Part shown: one piece after another, positions 21,561-33,717 of the stretch | Layout of the letters: every line of letters begins with the position of its first letter | How positions within the stretch are numbered: the stretch's first letter is position 1 | Origin: Symbiodinium natans | Taxonomy: Eukaryota; Sar; Dinophyceae; Suessiales; Symbiodiniaceae | Assembly: GCA_905221605.1 (NCBI GenBank) | Contig: CAJNDS010000427.1 | Location: forward strand, 1 to 64,000 | Length of the DNA: 64,000 nt | Reading direction: 5' to 3' | The notes under the pieces: generated by a model | What the model was told of the DNA's origin: nothing | What the model saw: the letters and a program-made list of their open reading frames with translations, nothing else | Database searches by the model: none | Position numbers and translations under genes: made by a program

Positions 21561-21668
21561 CTTCACAACCGCCTTTGAGGACCTGGTCTCCGAGGGCTTC
21601 ACGAAGCTCGTCACAATCCACGCCGACGAGTTCTCCAAGTGCGTTGGCAAAGCTGGGCGTCCCAGAAT
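21558..21668 (+). CDS. Coding-like piece
   Basis: Reads FTTAFEDLVSEGFTKLVTIH then ADEFSKCVGKAG. GC-rich island between F14 and a TTTAGGG array. Unknown family. Confidence 0.35.
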
Positions 21669-21770
21669 AAGGGTTTAGGGTTTAGGGTTTAGGGTTTAGG
21701 GTTTAGGGTTTAGGGTTTAGGGTTTAGGGTTTAGGGTTTAGGGTTTAGGGTTTAGGAGTTTTCTAGGGGC

Positions 21771-21879
21771 CCTAAGGGTCCATGCACCGCATTATTATAT
21801 ACTTGGGCCCCAACAGTCCCTTTTTAGGAAGTACTTTGAGGCCCAAGTATTCTCTATTTAGGTACATGGACCCTTAGGG
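21771..21879 (+). mobile_element. Palindromic element family F1, copy 1
   Basis: About 110 bp with long TIRs CCTAAGGGTCCATG and GGTACATGGACCCTTAGGG and an inner palindrome ACTTGGGCC/GGCCCAAGT around AGTCCC. No coding capacity: MITE-like. Ten copies in the window. Confidence 0.8.
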
Positions 21880-22494
21880 TGGGGGTTAGGGTTTGATGTA
21901 GAGTAACCCTAAACCTTAAACCCTAAACCCTAAACCCTAAACCCTAAACCCTAAACCCTAAACCCTAAACCCTGTGCATTATTCCCAGGCTGCGGGGCCC
22001 CCCCCTGAGCCCCGAGCCCATGTAGCGACATCCTCCCAAAGACTCTCGAGCGGCGCCCTCTGAAAGAGTTTTGGGGAGTTCAGGGCTTAGGGTTTAGGCT
22101 TGGGGTTTAGGGTTTAGGGTTTAGGGTTTAGGGTTTAGGGTTTAGGGTTTAGGGTTTAGGGTTTAGGGTTTAGGGTTTAGGATTTATACGTTTTAGGGTT
22201 TAGGGTTTAGGGTTTGGGCTTTAGGGTTCAGGGTTTGGGGTTTGGGGTTTGGGGTTGGTAGGATGTTGAGTTTGTAAGGCTTCGGGGCATTCGGAGTTTA
22301 GGATTGACGGGTTTTGGTATCGAGCATTTCAGTCGGTTGGCCTGGCATATGTGCATTCTTCGTTGCTCGACCAATTTCATATTGCGCATGTCATATGGAT
22401 CGGGCAACGCTTGCTTCACATTTTTCTCGGATGGTGTTTATTTGCCCAGGGGTCAGTGCTTGGATGGCAGTGATACGCTGTACATTGGCGGTAC

Positions 22495-22597
22495 TTAGCA
22501 ACCCAATTCTAACTGTACCTACAACCCAATTATATACCTTTTACGTACTTAAGGGGCTTAAGAGTGGGTTATAACTACTCTTATAAGTGGTTGCTAC
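22495..22597 (+). mobile_element. F10 TIR element, copy 1
   Basis: TTAGCAACCCAATTCTAACT at the left, ACTCTTATAAGTGGTTGCT at the right, with ACTTAAGGGGCTTAAG inside. Confidence 0.6.
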
Positions 22598-22729
22598 ACC
22601 CTAAACCCTAGACCCTAGACCCTAAACCCTAAACCCTAAACGCTAAACCCTAAACCCTAAACCCTAACCCTAAACCCTAAACCCTAAACCCTAAACCTAA
22701 CCAGGTAAACCCCAATCCTAACGCGAGAG

Positions 22730-22798
22730 GTGGCGGAGTTGCAGTCGCAAGCTTACCGCCACGCCAGCAGCTATGTGGATGCGCTGAGTCTCGGCAAG
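22730..22798 (+). CDS. Coding-like piece
   Basis: Bounded by GCGAGAG and AAGGTT. Reads VAELQSQAYRHASSYVDALS. Amphipathic helix-like; unknown family. Confidence 0.35.
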
Positions 22799-23264
22799 GT
22801 TCCCTATACTAAGACCCTTGAAACCTCCTTCCAAGCCCTCCCTTTAGGGTTTAGGGTTTAGGGTTTAGGGTTTAGGGTTTAGGGTTCAGGGCTTAGGGTT
22901 CAGGGTTTAGGGTTCAGGGTTTTAGGGTTCAGGGTTCAGGGTTCAGGGTTCAGCTCGCCAAGCTCCTGAAATCCCCCAAGCCCCCTAAGTCCTGAACCTC
23001 TCAAACAGTCGGGATGAGGAGACTTCGGCTTTGGGGTTTAGGGTTGAAGGGCTTAGGAGTTCAGGGTTTACAGTCTAGGGGGCCGCAATTGTGTAAGTAG
23101 GAACTCCCTCAACATCTGAATCTGGGACCGGGATGAGGGACACTTCATGTTCAGAGAGATGCAGAATTTAGGGAGTGCCTTGGCTTGTTGGCTTGGGTTT
23201 TAGGGGTTTAGGAGTCAGGGTCTAGGGTTTAGGGTTTAGGGTTTAGGGTCTAGGGTTTAGGAAA

Positions 23265-23341
23265 GCCCAAGTCTTGCGTGCCTGCCAGATGACTCAGGAA
23301 TTGCGAGGAGTACTTGCCGCTTGTTCAAGTTCTGCTGCGTC
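23265..23341 (+). CDS. Coding-like piece
   Basis: Reads AQVLRACQMTQELRGVLAAC between two TTTAGGG arrays. Helical, unknown family. Confidence 0.3.
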
Positions 23342-24012
23342 TAGGGTTTGGGGTTTAGGGTTTAGGGTTTAGGGTTTAGGGTTTAGGGTTTAGGGTTTAG
23401 GGTTTAGGGTTTAGGGTTTACCCGAAGCCCAAAACAAACCCAACCCTGACCTCCCCACATCCCAAACCCTGGACCCCAAACCTTGACGTTTTGAAAGTAG
23501 CACCAAGCCTTGAACCCTGATCCCTAAACCCTGAACCCCCGAACATGAAACCCTAGTCCAAACCCTCAGCGCTAAACACTAAACTGGGGTTTAGGGTTAA
23601 GGGTTTTGGGTTTAGGGCTTAGCGCTTAGGGTTTAGGGTTTAGTTTAGGGTAAACCCTGAACCCTCAAACTCGAGGGATGTAGTGTTTGTTTTTTCATCC
23701 TAAACTCTAAAACCTAAACCCTGCATGTTAGGGTGTTTAGGGCTTGGGCCTTTTGGGGTTTCGGGGATTTGGGGGGTGTTCAGGTTTGTTTGGGGCTTTC
23801 AGGGAAGGGAGCTTCAGGATGTTGGTTGGTTTGAGGTTTAAAAGGCGGGGTCGGTTTCGGCCGAATTTTCCGGAAAGTGTTTTTATTATTAGAGGTACGG
23901 TTAATACAAGGGGGATGAGATTGTATATATACATATATATATATATGTATATGGAACCCTAAACCCTAAACCCTAAGCCTAAACCCTAAACCCTAAACCC
24001 TAAACCCTAAAG

Positions 24013-24099
24013 CACTTCCTCCAGACGGTTGCGAGGTCGGACTTGTGGCAGTACGAGACCATCCTCAGCGTTCGATCTGGTCCCGCAACGCTGCACGAG
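24013..24099 (+). CDS. Coding-like exon with canonical splice sites
   Basis: The acceptor CCCTAAAG is made by a telomeric unit and the donor GTGAGG is canonical. The 29 codons read HFLQTVARSDLWQYETILSV and on to LHE. It may form one gene with 21558-23341. Family unknown. Confidence 0.4.
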
Positions 24100-25237
24100 G
24101 TGAGGGCCTCGGATGGGCTTTAGGGTTTAGGGTTTAGGGTTTAGGGTGTAGGGTTTAGGGTTTAGGGTTTAGGGTGTAGGGTTTAGGGTCTAGGGTTTAG
24201 GGTCTAGGGTCTAGGGTTTAGGGTTTAGGGTTAGGCTTACAGGTCGCAAAGGGCTTGTAAATACAAATTCATATATATATATATATACATACATACACAT
24301 ACATATATATATATACACACACATAGTCGAGGGTTTTTTGGAGATTGAGAACTCTAAGTTCTGAATGTAGCGATGCACGGGGTTTTTCTGAGTTTGGGAT
24401 GTGCGTTTGGGGTTTAGGGTTTCGAACTTAGGCTTCAGGTTTAGGGTGGTACCCAGCCAGTGAACCAATTAAACCCAAAGTTTGGACACAAACCCTAGAA
24501 GCTTCAAACTCCTCAGGACAAGCTTTCTTGGACCCGAAACGCTATATAATGCCCACAATCTTGAAACCCTAAAGCTCTAAAGCCCCCAACAGCCCTCACC
24601 CCTAAACCTTCAGCCCTAACCCCTAATCCCTAAGCCTAAAACCCTAAACCCTCAAAGAACCCAGGAGGGCGGGAAGCTGTGTGGATGTTTTCCGTTCAGG
24701 CCGGAGACATTTGTAGTTCTTGCTTTCTTTGTGTTCTGGTAGGGGATATGGGTTTAGAGTTTAGGGTTTAGGGCTTCTGGGGTTTATAGGGTTTGGGGTT
24801 GAAAGGGTTCAGGGGGAGTTTAGGGTGGGAATGTAGGCCCCACAGGGCACCCCCTAGTCTTCATGATCTCCCGCCCCCCCCCCCCCCCGTCTTCCCGCCC
24901 ACTTTCAGGTTGAGTAGTTAATGGGCTCAGTGTAGGGGTTTGGGGTTTAGGGCTTAGGGCTTAGGGTTTAGGGCTTAAGGTTCAGAGTTCAGGGTTTAGG
25001 ACTTAGGGCTTAGGGCTTAGGGCTTTGGGCTTAGGGTTTAGGGTTTAGGGCTTCATTTGGGGGTTTTCGAAATTAGGGGTACCTTATTGTGGTCCTTATT
25101 ATAAGGGAGCCCTACCAATTTCGGATCGATATTGTGGGTACCGTTCTTTCGTAAGCCACAAACCCTGAACCCTACTAAGCCCTATTTTCCCTAAGGACCC
25201 TAAACCCTACTAAACCTTACTAAGCCCTACTAGGCCC

Positions 25238-25365
25238 TACAAGGAGGGGCCCCTTTACTATACTAACTATAGTTAAGGGACTTATAACCTAGGTTAGGCT
25301 CCTTATAACCCAATTTAGGGCCTCTATAACTCGACTTATAACTAGAAAAAGGGGCCCTCCTTGTA
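25238..25365 (+). mobile_element. TIR element family F3, copy 3
   Basis: TIRs ACAAGGAGGGGCCCC and GGGGCCCTCCTTGTA, body closely similar to copy 1. Confidence 0.75.
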
Positions 25366-25964
25366 GTAAAGCTTACTCAACCCCCACTGCCAAAACACGA
25401 GACCCGAAGCCCTGAACAAGCTCGGTGCACAGCTGTTCTAAACCCCCAAGCTCTTAAACCCGAAGCCATGAGGGTTTAGGGTTTAGGGTTTAGGGTTTAG
25501 GGTTTAGGGTTTCGGGTGCACGAACTCTACACCCTCTCATGAGCCAGGATCACGAAGGATGAGAGCGATCTTCGCAGTTCGTCCTTCAACGCTAACCCAA
25601 CGTCACACGCAGTGCGCGTGCTGCCAGCCTAAATGGGCGCAGGGTGCTTGGGTGGGTTTAGGGTTCAGGGTTTAGGGCTTAGGATTTAGGGTTTAGGGTC
25701 GGAACTGTTAATCCCAACCCCGAGAAAGAAATAAACCGGGTTTAGGGGGCTTGGAGTTTAGGGATTCGGGTTTAGGTGCATTTGACCCAACCAACCCCAA
25801 ATCAGCACTGATAGACATTGAGCTCCGGAAGACTGATTATTGCCAGGTCTCCAATCCCTTTAGGGTTTAGGGTTTAGGGCTGTGGGGTTTTGGCGTCCTA
25901 AATGTAGAGGAGCCGTGTTATAGCACGATCCCAAGCAGGGGCCATAATTTTGAGACCTGGCGCC

Positions 25965-26237
25965 ATGTCTGCTTTTGATCCCGTAGCAGCATTGCAACCC
26001 TTGATTTCAAAAATAGGGTTATGGGATAAGGTTCAGGGCGTTGAGGTTTAGGGTTCTTGGCTTGTCCGCTGCAAACTCCCCTAAGAATGCAATATTCAGT
26101 GGCTAATTAGTAGGCACTGAGGGAAGCTTCAAACACGGCCCCGAAACCCCTGCACACCCTGTACGCCCAACAGAGCAGGGAATGGGAGTGCTTAATTCTT
26201 TGGCTCGTGTGGGCCTCTCTGATGAAGTGCAAGCCAG
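25965..26237 (+). CDS. Possible first two exons of a split gene
   Basis: ATG at 25965 in GCCATGT context: MSAFDPVAALQPLISKIGLW to GVE at 26045, where GTTTAG of a telomeric unit would be the donor. Exon 26179-26237 follows GAGCAG and reads GMGVLNSLARVGLSDEVQA; the join is in phase 0. A further piece at 26835-26939 (PQGKQGVGFFEVEVPLKD) may belong to it. No family match. Confidence 0.35.
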
Positions 26238-27167
26238 GTCTCCCAGGGTCAGGGAAACATAAGGTTTTACAGGGTTCTATTGAACGTTCTAGAGGGTTGA
26301 GAGACCCTTAGAGGGTGTAAACAGGGTTGAGGGTTCAGGATGTCACGATCTTCCCTAAAGAAACCTGGCTTGCAGCATCAACGCCAAACGATCTTCCCAC
26401 GTGGCGGAACCCGACGTCGACTTAGTCGAACTTGCGCCAGGGCAGCCGCACGAATTCGCATGGACAAGACAAGAAGTGTAAAGGCAGGGCAGGGCGCCGA
26501 ACTCGGGGTTCCGTGGAATATTTGGGGTTGCGCTGTTTTGCTCTCTTTTTTGTTTGGGATTTTTTGTGCCGGTTGAGCGAATTAGGCTTGCAAGCTTGTT
26601 TAGGCATTCGAACTTCAGAAGTGTGTTTCATTCACTTTGCGTTTGGCATCAGGTTGTTTGTCGTTGGTTCACGGAGGCAGTGGAGTTGAAAAAAGGGCAA
26701 GCAGGCAGGCTGCTTGGGGTTTTGAGGGCTCAGGGGTCAGATTTTAAAGGGCTACTCTTGGATGGGAGGGGGGGTTTAGGGTATAGGGTATAGGGTTTAG
26801 GGCTCGACAGCACTCTGAGCAGATTTCCTTCAGGCTACAGAGATACATGCCTTGCCCGTTTCGACCTCAAGGCAAACAGGGAGTAGGGTTTTTCGAAGTG
26901 GAGGTCCCCTTGAAAGACAACAAAGGGGATGGGGTTGAGGATTTAGGGTATAGGGTTTAGGGGGTAAGGTTTAGGGCTTGGGGAGCCTGACTTTCGAACG
27001 ACCTCACTCCTAGATTTTTGAATCGCTGGACTGTTTGGGCATATCTCCATAAAGGAGGCCTTGGCCTAAGGCAATGTCGGATGCCCTGTGCTTGGAGGTT
27101 CAGGGAAGTTTTAGGGTTTAGGGTTTAGGGTTTAGGGTTTGGGGGGGGGGGGGGGGGGGGGGGTGTT

Positions 27168-27292
27168 ATAACCCTAATTATAACTGTACTTATAAGCCCC
27201 CTAAGTCCCCTAAGTAGGTTATAAGTAGACTTACAAGTGTGGCTATAGGTACCCATGAACCTCCAAGTATGCTGAACGAGCCCCACGAGGCA
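27168..27292 (+). mobile_element. F10-like element, copy 2
   Basis: TATAACCCTAATTATAACTG, then AAGTAGGTTATAAGTAGAC and GGTACCCATGAACCTCC. Confidence 0.5.
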
Positions 27293-27349
27293 AACCTCCT
27301 GCAATGGCGGACGAACTTGTAGCTGATTCTCACCTGTTGCCTCGCATTC

Positions 27350-27490
27350 CTCCCAACCGCCCCAGTCCCCTCCCCCCCCCCCGACCTCCCACCCCCGCCC
27401 TGACCTCCCCCCCCTCCCCCCCCCTCCCCCCCCCCCCCCCCCAACCTCCCCCCCCCCGACCTCCCCCCCTCCCGACCTCCCCCCCTCCCG

Positions 27491-27523
<33 letters not shown>
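27350..27523 (+). repeat. Poly-C and CCCTCC-rich tract
   Basis: Long C runs, including about 30 C at 27492-27522, with CCTCC interruptions. A matching G run is at 27140-27163. Confidence 0.9.
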
Positions 27524-27524
<1 letters not shown>

Positions 27525-27840
27525 ACAAACAGAAACAAACTCGACTTTTCGTGTTTAAGGTTGTAGGGTAGACCCTAAATACCCCCCTAAATACCCCTAA
27601 ACCTTGATAAACTCTTCGGTTTACAAGGTCTTGCGATGATCTCTGGCATGAGAAGTGGTCCAGCTTGCCGCCCCAGGGACTTTGGTAACACGAAGCCCCC
27701 TCACCTTGCCAACCTTGCCTAGCAGCCTGGAAGACAAGTCCCCTTATTAGTGTTTAGGGTTTAGGGTTTAGGGTTTAGGGTTTAGGGTTTAGGGTTTAGG
27801 GTTTAGGGTTTAGGGTTTAGGGAGGGGTTTAGGGTTTAGT

Positions 27841-27990
27841 GTGTTGGGTCAACCCGCTCGAACCTCCATTTGCCATCGTGGGCTTTGGGCACTCGGTTGC
27901 AAGGTGTAGAGATGAGGTTCATGATTAGTTGTTGAGGACGTGGGGTACGCAGGTCTACAAATCCTAGCCCTATCTCATACCCTCCCTCAG
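27841..27990 (-). other. Coding-like piece on the minus strand
   Basis: The minus frame reads GLGFVDLRTPRPQQLIMNL and KWRFERVDPTH. The + strand is also open here, so I cannot decide; no family recognised. Confidence 0.2.
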
Positions 27991-28093
27991 GGTCCAAGTA
28001 CCTTACAATTATATACTTGGGCCCCAAAGTCCCTGTATAGGAAGTACTGTTAAGGCACAAATATTCCCTACTTGGGTACATGGACGCTCAGGG
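27987..28093 (+). mobile_element. F1 element, copy 2
   Basis: Diverged copy with ends CAGGGTCCAAGTACC and GGGTACATGGACGCTC. Confidence 0.75.
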
Positions 28094-28106
28094 TAAACTC
28101 TGCAAG

Positions 28107-28200
28107 ACTTTTGGAGGCTTGCAACTGGCCAGGGGCCAACCGATGAAAATCACTTTGATCCACAGTCCTGGATGGGGCAGCACCTGAAAAACCTGAAGTA
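28107..28200 (+). CDS. Coding-like piece ending in a stop
   Basis: Reads QDFWRLATGQGPTDENHFDP then QSWMGQHLKNLK to TAG. Unknown family. Confidence 0.3.
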
Positions 28201-29720
28201 GGGTTAGGGTTTAGGGTTTAGGGTTTAGGGTTTAAGGTTTCGGGTTCAGGGTTAAGGGTTTAGGGTTTAGTGTTAAGAGAGTTCCCTCAGCATCCAGAAA
28301 GAAAGCCTGAACCTAGGACTCGGAGTTCAGACCCTTATTTGTTGTTGTTTTCATGGTTTTAGGTTCCCTTGCAAGCCCCTGTCAACCTTTTAGGATTTAG
28401 GGTTTAGGGTGTTGGGCGCGCTTCTTATTCCTTGGTTACTCTGGCGTCTAGAAACCTTAACCCCAAAACCCTAAATCCCATAAAGCCCTTTGGTTTAGCC
28501 AGGACTTAGGATATTCAAGATGTTCCCGGGGGGTATGGTTAGGAATCTGTCCGAAACCCGAAATCCCCAACCCTCGGCTCTGAATCGCAAGCGATAAACC
28601 CTAAAACCCTAAAAGCCCTAACCCCCCAAATCCTACATTCCCTAAACCCCTACACCCCTAAACCCCTAAACCCCCTAAACCCCTTAACCCCTTAACCCCT
28701 TAACCCCTTAACCCCTTAACCCCTTAACCCCTTTAACCCTGAACCCAACCCTAGGCCCCCAAAGACCTCAGCGGCCGAACTCTTCACTATGCACCTCGAA
28801 CCTTTCCCTCTGCTCTCAGAATATCCCTGAACCCCAAAACCCTAAAGCCCTAAAAGCCTAAACCGCAACTCACGACAACGAACTCCCCCGGTAGATTTAG
28901 GGGTTAGGGTGTAGGGTGTAGGGTTTAGGGGTTAGGGGGCCGGGATTAGGTGTTGGGGTTAACCCGAAGCTCTACATCCCAAACCCTGGTTTTGGCTGTA
29001 GGGTTACCCCTAAACCCCAAACCCTAAGCTTTAGATTGTTGGGTTAAACCCTAAACCCTCAACCCTCAACCCTCAACCCTAAACCCTAAACCCTAAACCT
29101 AAACCCTCAAGGCGTGAGGGTTTCGGGTTGTGCGTCTACTTAGACCGACCCTCAACTGGCGTTCCTTTGTTGGGAGGCTGTACCTATAAGGCCCATGTAT
29201 TCCCCTTTTTATGTACATGAACCCCTCGGGAGACCTCCCAAGAGGGAACGAGGGTTTAGGTGTAGGGTTTAGGGTTTAGGGTTTAGGGTTTAGGGTTTAG
29301 GGTTTAGGGTTTAGGGTTTAGGGTTTAGGGGTTAGGGGTTAGGGGTTAGGGGTTAGGGGTTAGGGTTTAGGGTTTAGGGCCCGCCTCACTCCCACGAAGT
29401 GGGCTGCGCTGCGAAAGCCGGTGACGGCGAGCGTCCCGCGCTCGCCAACAACCCTTCACCCAAAGCACTTTAACATAGTCCATACGTATATATGTATAGG
29501 CACACACACACACATGTATTCATTTATATATATATATATATATTATTTATATTTATATAACTAAAAATAAATACATATATATGTACATACCTCAGCGGGC
29601 ATGTCTCAAAATCGCATCTTAGCCGTTAGGCCTAACTGAACCTGCCTAAACCAGAAGCTCCAGCTGAGAAAGGATCCGCGGACTGTCGCGAGTATGGGTG
29701 TTAGTCGTGTTTAAGGTTCA

Positions 29721-29872
29721 CCCTAAGGGTCCGTGTACCTGAAAGTACTTCCTATTTAGGGACTCTTGGGCCCTAGTATATATTCAGAAGCTACATGGAC
29801 CCTAAACCCGAAACCCGAAACCCTAAACCCGAAACCCTAACCCTATAATAGTAAGTTACATGGACCCTTGGG
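29721..29872 (-). mobile_element. F1 element, copy 3, interrupted by a CCCTAAA array
   Basis: Internal order is reversed relative to copy 1. Near its 3' end the sequence ACATGGACCCT runs into CCCTAAA/CCCGAAA units (about 29802-29846) and then resumes with a second ACATGGACCCTTGGG, so telomeric units lie inside the element. Confidence 0.7.
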
Positions 29873-30089
29873 CTCATGCTTTCTGCAGTCCCCCGCAAAT
29901 TCGTCCGCAGGGTCCGCCATGGAGGGGGCCAGCAAGAGGCCCTACCAAGCGCCGAACTTAAACCCTTGTGAGCCCCGAAGTTTTAGGGTCCTGTATAGGG
30001 TTTAGGGTTTAGGGTTTAGGGTTTAGGGTTCAGGGTTTAGGGTTTAGGGTTTCGGGTTTAGGGTTTAGGGTTTAGGGTTTGCGGTTTAG

Positions 30090-30470
30090 GGCCCCGACGC
30101 ATACCGACACTTTGGGATTGGGGTTTCTATCGCGGGCTTATTTCCTTGATCAGGCTTATTGATAGGGTTTAGGGCCTAAACCCTAAACCCCAAACCCTTG
30201 TTCCAGGCCCTACCCTGTTTAAGGGTGCACGGGGGCCATACGGTTTTTTTCCAAAACAATTGCGCCCCTCTCCTTTCGTGGGGTTTGCGGGAAGTGTGAG
30301 TGCTTTGTGGTACATATGAGACTAAACCCTAAACCCCAAACCCCAAACCCTAAACCTTAAACCCTAAACCCTAAACCCTACACCCTAAACCCTAACCCTA
30401 AACCCCCTGTCCTTCTTCTCATATGGTTTGGGAATTGGGGAGTCTGGCACGCTGACGGTCGTCGCTGTTA
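30090..30470 (+). CDS. Three coding-like pieces, hydrophobic
   Basis: About 30090-30153 (DAYRHFGIGVSIAGLF), 30207-30295 (after TTCCAG; ARGPYGFFPKQLRPSPFVGF, donor GTGAGT) and about 30410-30470 (SFFSYGLGIGESGTLTVVAV, donor GTAAAT). Two canonical donors support exon status. Possibly a membrane protein; unknown family. Confidence 0.3.
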
Positions 30471-30794
30471 TCGGTAAATGTAGTGACAGGGCTTCTGGGG
30501 CATAGGGCTGAGGGTTGGGGGCTTACTAAGGGTATTGGGTTTAGGGTTTAGGGTTTAGGGTTTAGGGTTTAGGGCTTGGGGTGTTTAGGGCTTGGTGTTT
30601 AGGGCCTATACAGGCTTTCTTCCTCCATCTCCAACTCGTTCAGCCTGCTGGACTAGCGCCTGCGCACTCGTTTTCCCCTGCAGAAAGCACCGACCCATGC
30701 CGAAGGCTTGATCTCGACCACGTGGAGCTCAAGTGTTGATGTTTAGGGTTTAGGGTGTAGGGTTTAGGGTTTAGGGTGTTCAAGGGATGAAGAC

Positions 30795-30930
30795 TCGTAC
30801 CCCTAAGGTTGTACCCCTAAAGGTTCCCCTTAATATACTGCTAATCTGGCCCGTGTATTCCCTTAGGGATCCTTAAAAGGGACCCCAAAACCCAAGGGTA
30901 CAACCGTAAGGGTCCAAGGTTGAACCCCTA
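30795..30930 (+). mobile_element. F8 TIR element, copy 1
   Basis: CCCCTAAGGTTGTACCCC at the left, GGGTACAACCGTAAGGGT at the right, CTAATCTGGCCCGTGTATTC in the middle. Confidence 0.6.
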
Positions 30931-32504
30931 GAGGTGTAGGGTTTCGGGTTTAGGGTTCAGGAAGTGCCAACATCTTATAACTCCTTTAAGCCTATTACTA
31001 AAACCCTCAGCCCTAACTGAACCCGAAGCTTATTCCCGTCGTCGATCTCCCAGTTAAGGGATCCAGCGTCTGGGCGCTGTAGAGCCTGAGCTCCTAAACC
31101 CTAATTGGGGAACCCTAAACCCCAAGCCCTAAACCTTGAGCCCTAAGCCGTAAACCCTAAACCCCAAACCCCAAACCCAAACCCCAAACCCTAAACCTTA
31201 AACCCTAAACCCTAAACCCTGGCAACTCAACCCCAAACCCCTGAAAACCCTAAGCCCTGGCAACTAGACCCTAGAAACTCGAACACCGAACCGCCACGTG
31301 GTCCAATAGACACGTGCGAAGATTTGGGCAGCTGCAAGCTCGGACTTTCCTGTCGAAGCCTCCGCATGCCTGCAGGGGCTAGTGGAGTAAATTGGCATGT
31401 GAAGAACATGAGAATATTACACCCATATACGCCCCAAGTCCAAACCCATCTCCCAGCCCAAAACCCTAAAGCCTTTCCCGCCTTGAGGCCGGCTCGGTCT
31501 CGTTGAGCGCTCGAACCGCACCCGCCTAGCCCAAAAGACAAGTGAGTGGGGGTGGCGGACAGGTTTAGGATACACTACACCCTAAACCCTAAGCCCTAAG
31601 CCCTAAACCCTGAACCCAACAACGGACCAATGCTTGGTCGTAAACGGGTTTTAGTGGGCGTGAGCCTCCCATGTAGGGACATTTGTTTTCAGACGCTAAA
31701 TGATTCAATCTACAGGGCTTGATTTTTTGAAGTGACAGGAAAGTCGGAGTCCTTGTTCGCCCCCGCTTATCCCATTTTTCATGTCGCATGCGCGACATGT
31801 GTGCTCATCTTGGCTGCATTCACCAAACCGTGAAGCCTAGAAGCCTCGAATCCGCAAACCCACCAAACCCCGAAACCCCCCTAAACCCTAATCCCTAAAC
31901 CCTAAACCCTAAACCCTAAACCCTAAACCCTAAAACCCTAAACCCTAAACCCTAAACCCTAAACCCTAAACCCTTCTGGTCGAGATGTGCTGGAGCCGGT
32001 GGCACCGGGGCACACGTAATGGGCCATGGACCGTTGTTCCTCTAGAAGCACGTGTTCTGCTGCCTTAGCCGGCGTGGCAAGGTTATGTTGAGGTTTTAGT
32101 TGAGGAATGCGGGGTTCTTAGGGGTATACCTAGGCTCAAAAAACCTTGTACACAAGTGCTTCGTTTCCAATGTTGAAGGGTATGCATGTTCTTCAAGGAA
32201 TAGACTGTCCGTGCTAGGTTGAGGCGCTTCGCGATGGAACAAGCGGCATTTCCCTCATCTTTCCCTGCGTATGAGCTCAACTAGTTCATGGAGCGCCAGA
32301 CAGCCGTTCTGGCTTCGGCGAGGAAAACCGGGAGCCCGCTTACGCATGCTCCATGACCAACAGCCTGATCCGCAAAGGGCTCAAGGGGTAAAGCTACCCA
32401 AGAAGCTACGGGTTCTTCGCGCAAGGAAGCAGAGAACTGGATGCATCCCTTAAAGGGTTCTATAGTTCTATAGGAGACACACGATCTAATGGAACTAGTA
32501 CGAG

Positions 32505-32592
32505 GTAGGCTATTGGGTTTAAGAGGATCATTCAGAGGCTTTTGAGGGCCATCCTAACCCTTAGGCTCAAAATGGCCCAAAAACCTTATATA
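32505..32592 (+). mobile_element. F7 element fragment
   Basis: GGGTTTAAGAGGATCATTC and GAGGCTTTTGAGGGCCATCC, shared with about 36170-36405 and 60993-61062. Confidence 0.5.
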
Positions 32593-32659
32593 GGAATGGT
32601 TTAGGGTTTTGGGTTGAGGGTTGAGGGTTTAGGGTTTAGGGTTTAGGGTCGGGCCCAAA

Positions 32660-32778
32660 CAACCCTGAAATATGAGGCCTTCGGCAAAGGAAGTAAGGAA
32701 CGCATCCCTTCCCCTTCTCCGAATACGGGTCTCGTGTTATCTCTTCTGAACACTGTGATTGGACATGTGGTTCTCAAA
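32660..32778 (+). CDS. Coding-like piece
   Basis: Reads KYEAFGKGSKERIPSPSPNT then GLVLSLLNTVIGHVVL, hydrophobic at the end. No family match. Confidence 0.25.
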
Positions 32779-32880
32779 CCTAAACCCTAGACCCTAGACC
32801 CTAAACCCTAAACCCTAAACCCTAACCCCAAACCCTAAACCCTCACAAATCCGAAGCCGAATCCGGCAGAGCGAAAGGTA

Positions 32881-32955
32881 TGTTTTGGAGCAGCAGCCGC
32901 GGTCGCAGAGCGAGCCACACAGTGGCGTCAGGCCTATCTACATTGGGCTTCATGT
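32881..32955 (+). CDS. PPR-type exon fragment
   Basis: Reads AAAAVAERATQWRQAYLHWA, the pattern of the first PPR helix pair (A..xAC/ER..QWxxAL). It is the first sign of the PPR gene region on this strand. Confidence 0.4.
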
Positions 32956-33171
32956 AGGGCTCACTAAACCCTAAACCCTAAACCCTAAACCCTAAACCCT
33001 AAACCCTAAACCTAAACCCCAAACCCTCATCTTCGGGTTTAGCGGCTAGCGCCCTTGAGGACCATGTGGGCTGAAAGGGGAGTCTCGGGTTGACCTGTAT
33101 GGGGTTAGGGTTTAGGGTTTAGGGATTAGGGTTTAGGGTTTATAGGGTTTAGGGTTTAAGGTTCTGGGTTG

Positions 33172-33280
33172 GTTCATGGGGTTTATGCGGTTTATGGGGT
33201 TCATGGGGTTCAAGGGGTTCATGTGGTTCATGGGGTTCACGGGGTTCATGAGGTTCGTGGGGTTCGTGGGGGTTCATGGG
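33172..33280 (+). repeat. GGGGTTCAT 9-bp tandem repeat
   Basis: About eleven units; translation is HGVHGV-like and not taken as a gene. Confidence 0.85.
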
Positions 33281-33493
33281 GTTCATGGGTAGGGGTGGGG
33301 GGGTACTGGGGTTATTGGGATTATATGGGTTTTATAAGGTTTAGGGGTTTAGGGTTTGTTTCGGGTTGGTGTTGTGGGCAGCACTCGTTCTGCTAAAGGG
33401 TCGAGCGTGCAGGGTCTGTATGGCCATCCACCTGCCCTTTCTCAAAGAGCTCGCTTGGAGCATCCGCAAGCCAACCCTTTCTCGGATTTAGGG

Positions 33494-33611
33494 TTGAGAT
33501 GTTCCTCCTTATTTTAACGGTCCTTAATAGGCATTATCGTACCCCCCTAGAAACCCCAAATATAATCTGTTGCATGGACTGTTAGTATAATAATTAAGGG
33601 GGAACATCTCA
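33494..33611 (+). mobile_element. F4 TIR element, copy 1
   Basis: Ends GAGATGTTCCTCCTTAT and AAGGGGGAACATCTC, inner AACGGTCCTTAAT/GGACTGTTAGT. About 118 bp, non-coding. Confidence 0.75.
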
Positions 33612-33717
33612 AGTTTAGGTTTCAAGTTTCTGTGCTTTAGGATTTGGTGCCTACATCACCGATTTAGGGTTTAGGGTTGAGGGTTTAGGGTTTAGGGTTG
33701 AGGGTTTAGGGGCCCAA

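Noticed and set aside
29384-29480. Open piece TPTKWAALRKPVTASVP as an exon
   Set aside because: Three frames are nearly equally open and no motif or splice context decides; left out of the gene calls.
32560-32590. Remnant of the dinoflagellate spliced leader (GGCTCAAAATGGCCC resembles it in reverse)
   Set aside because: It does not match the CCATTTTGGCTCAAG order; the similarity is a short palindrome-like coincidence.
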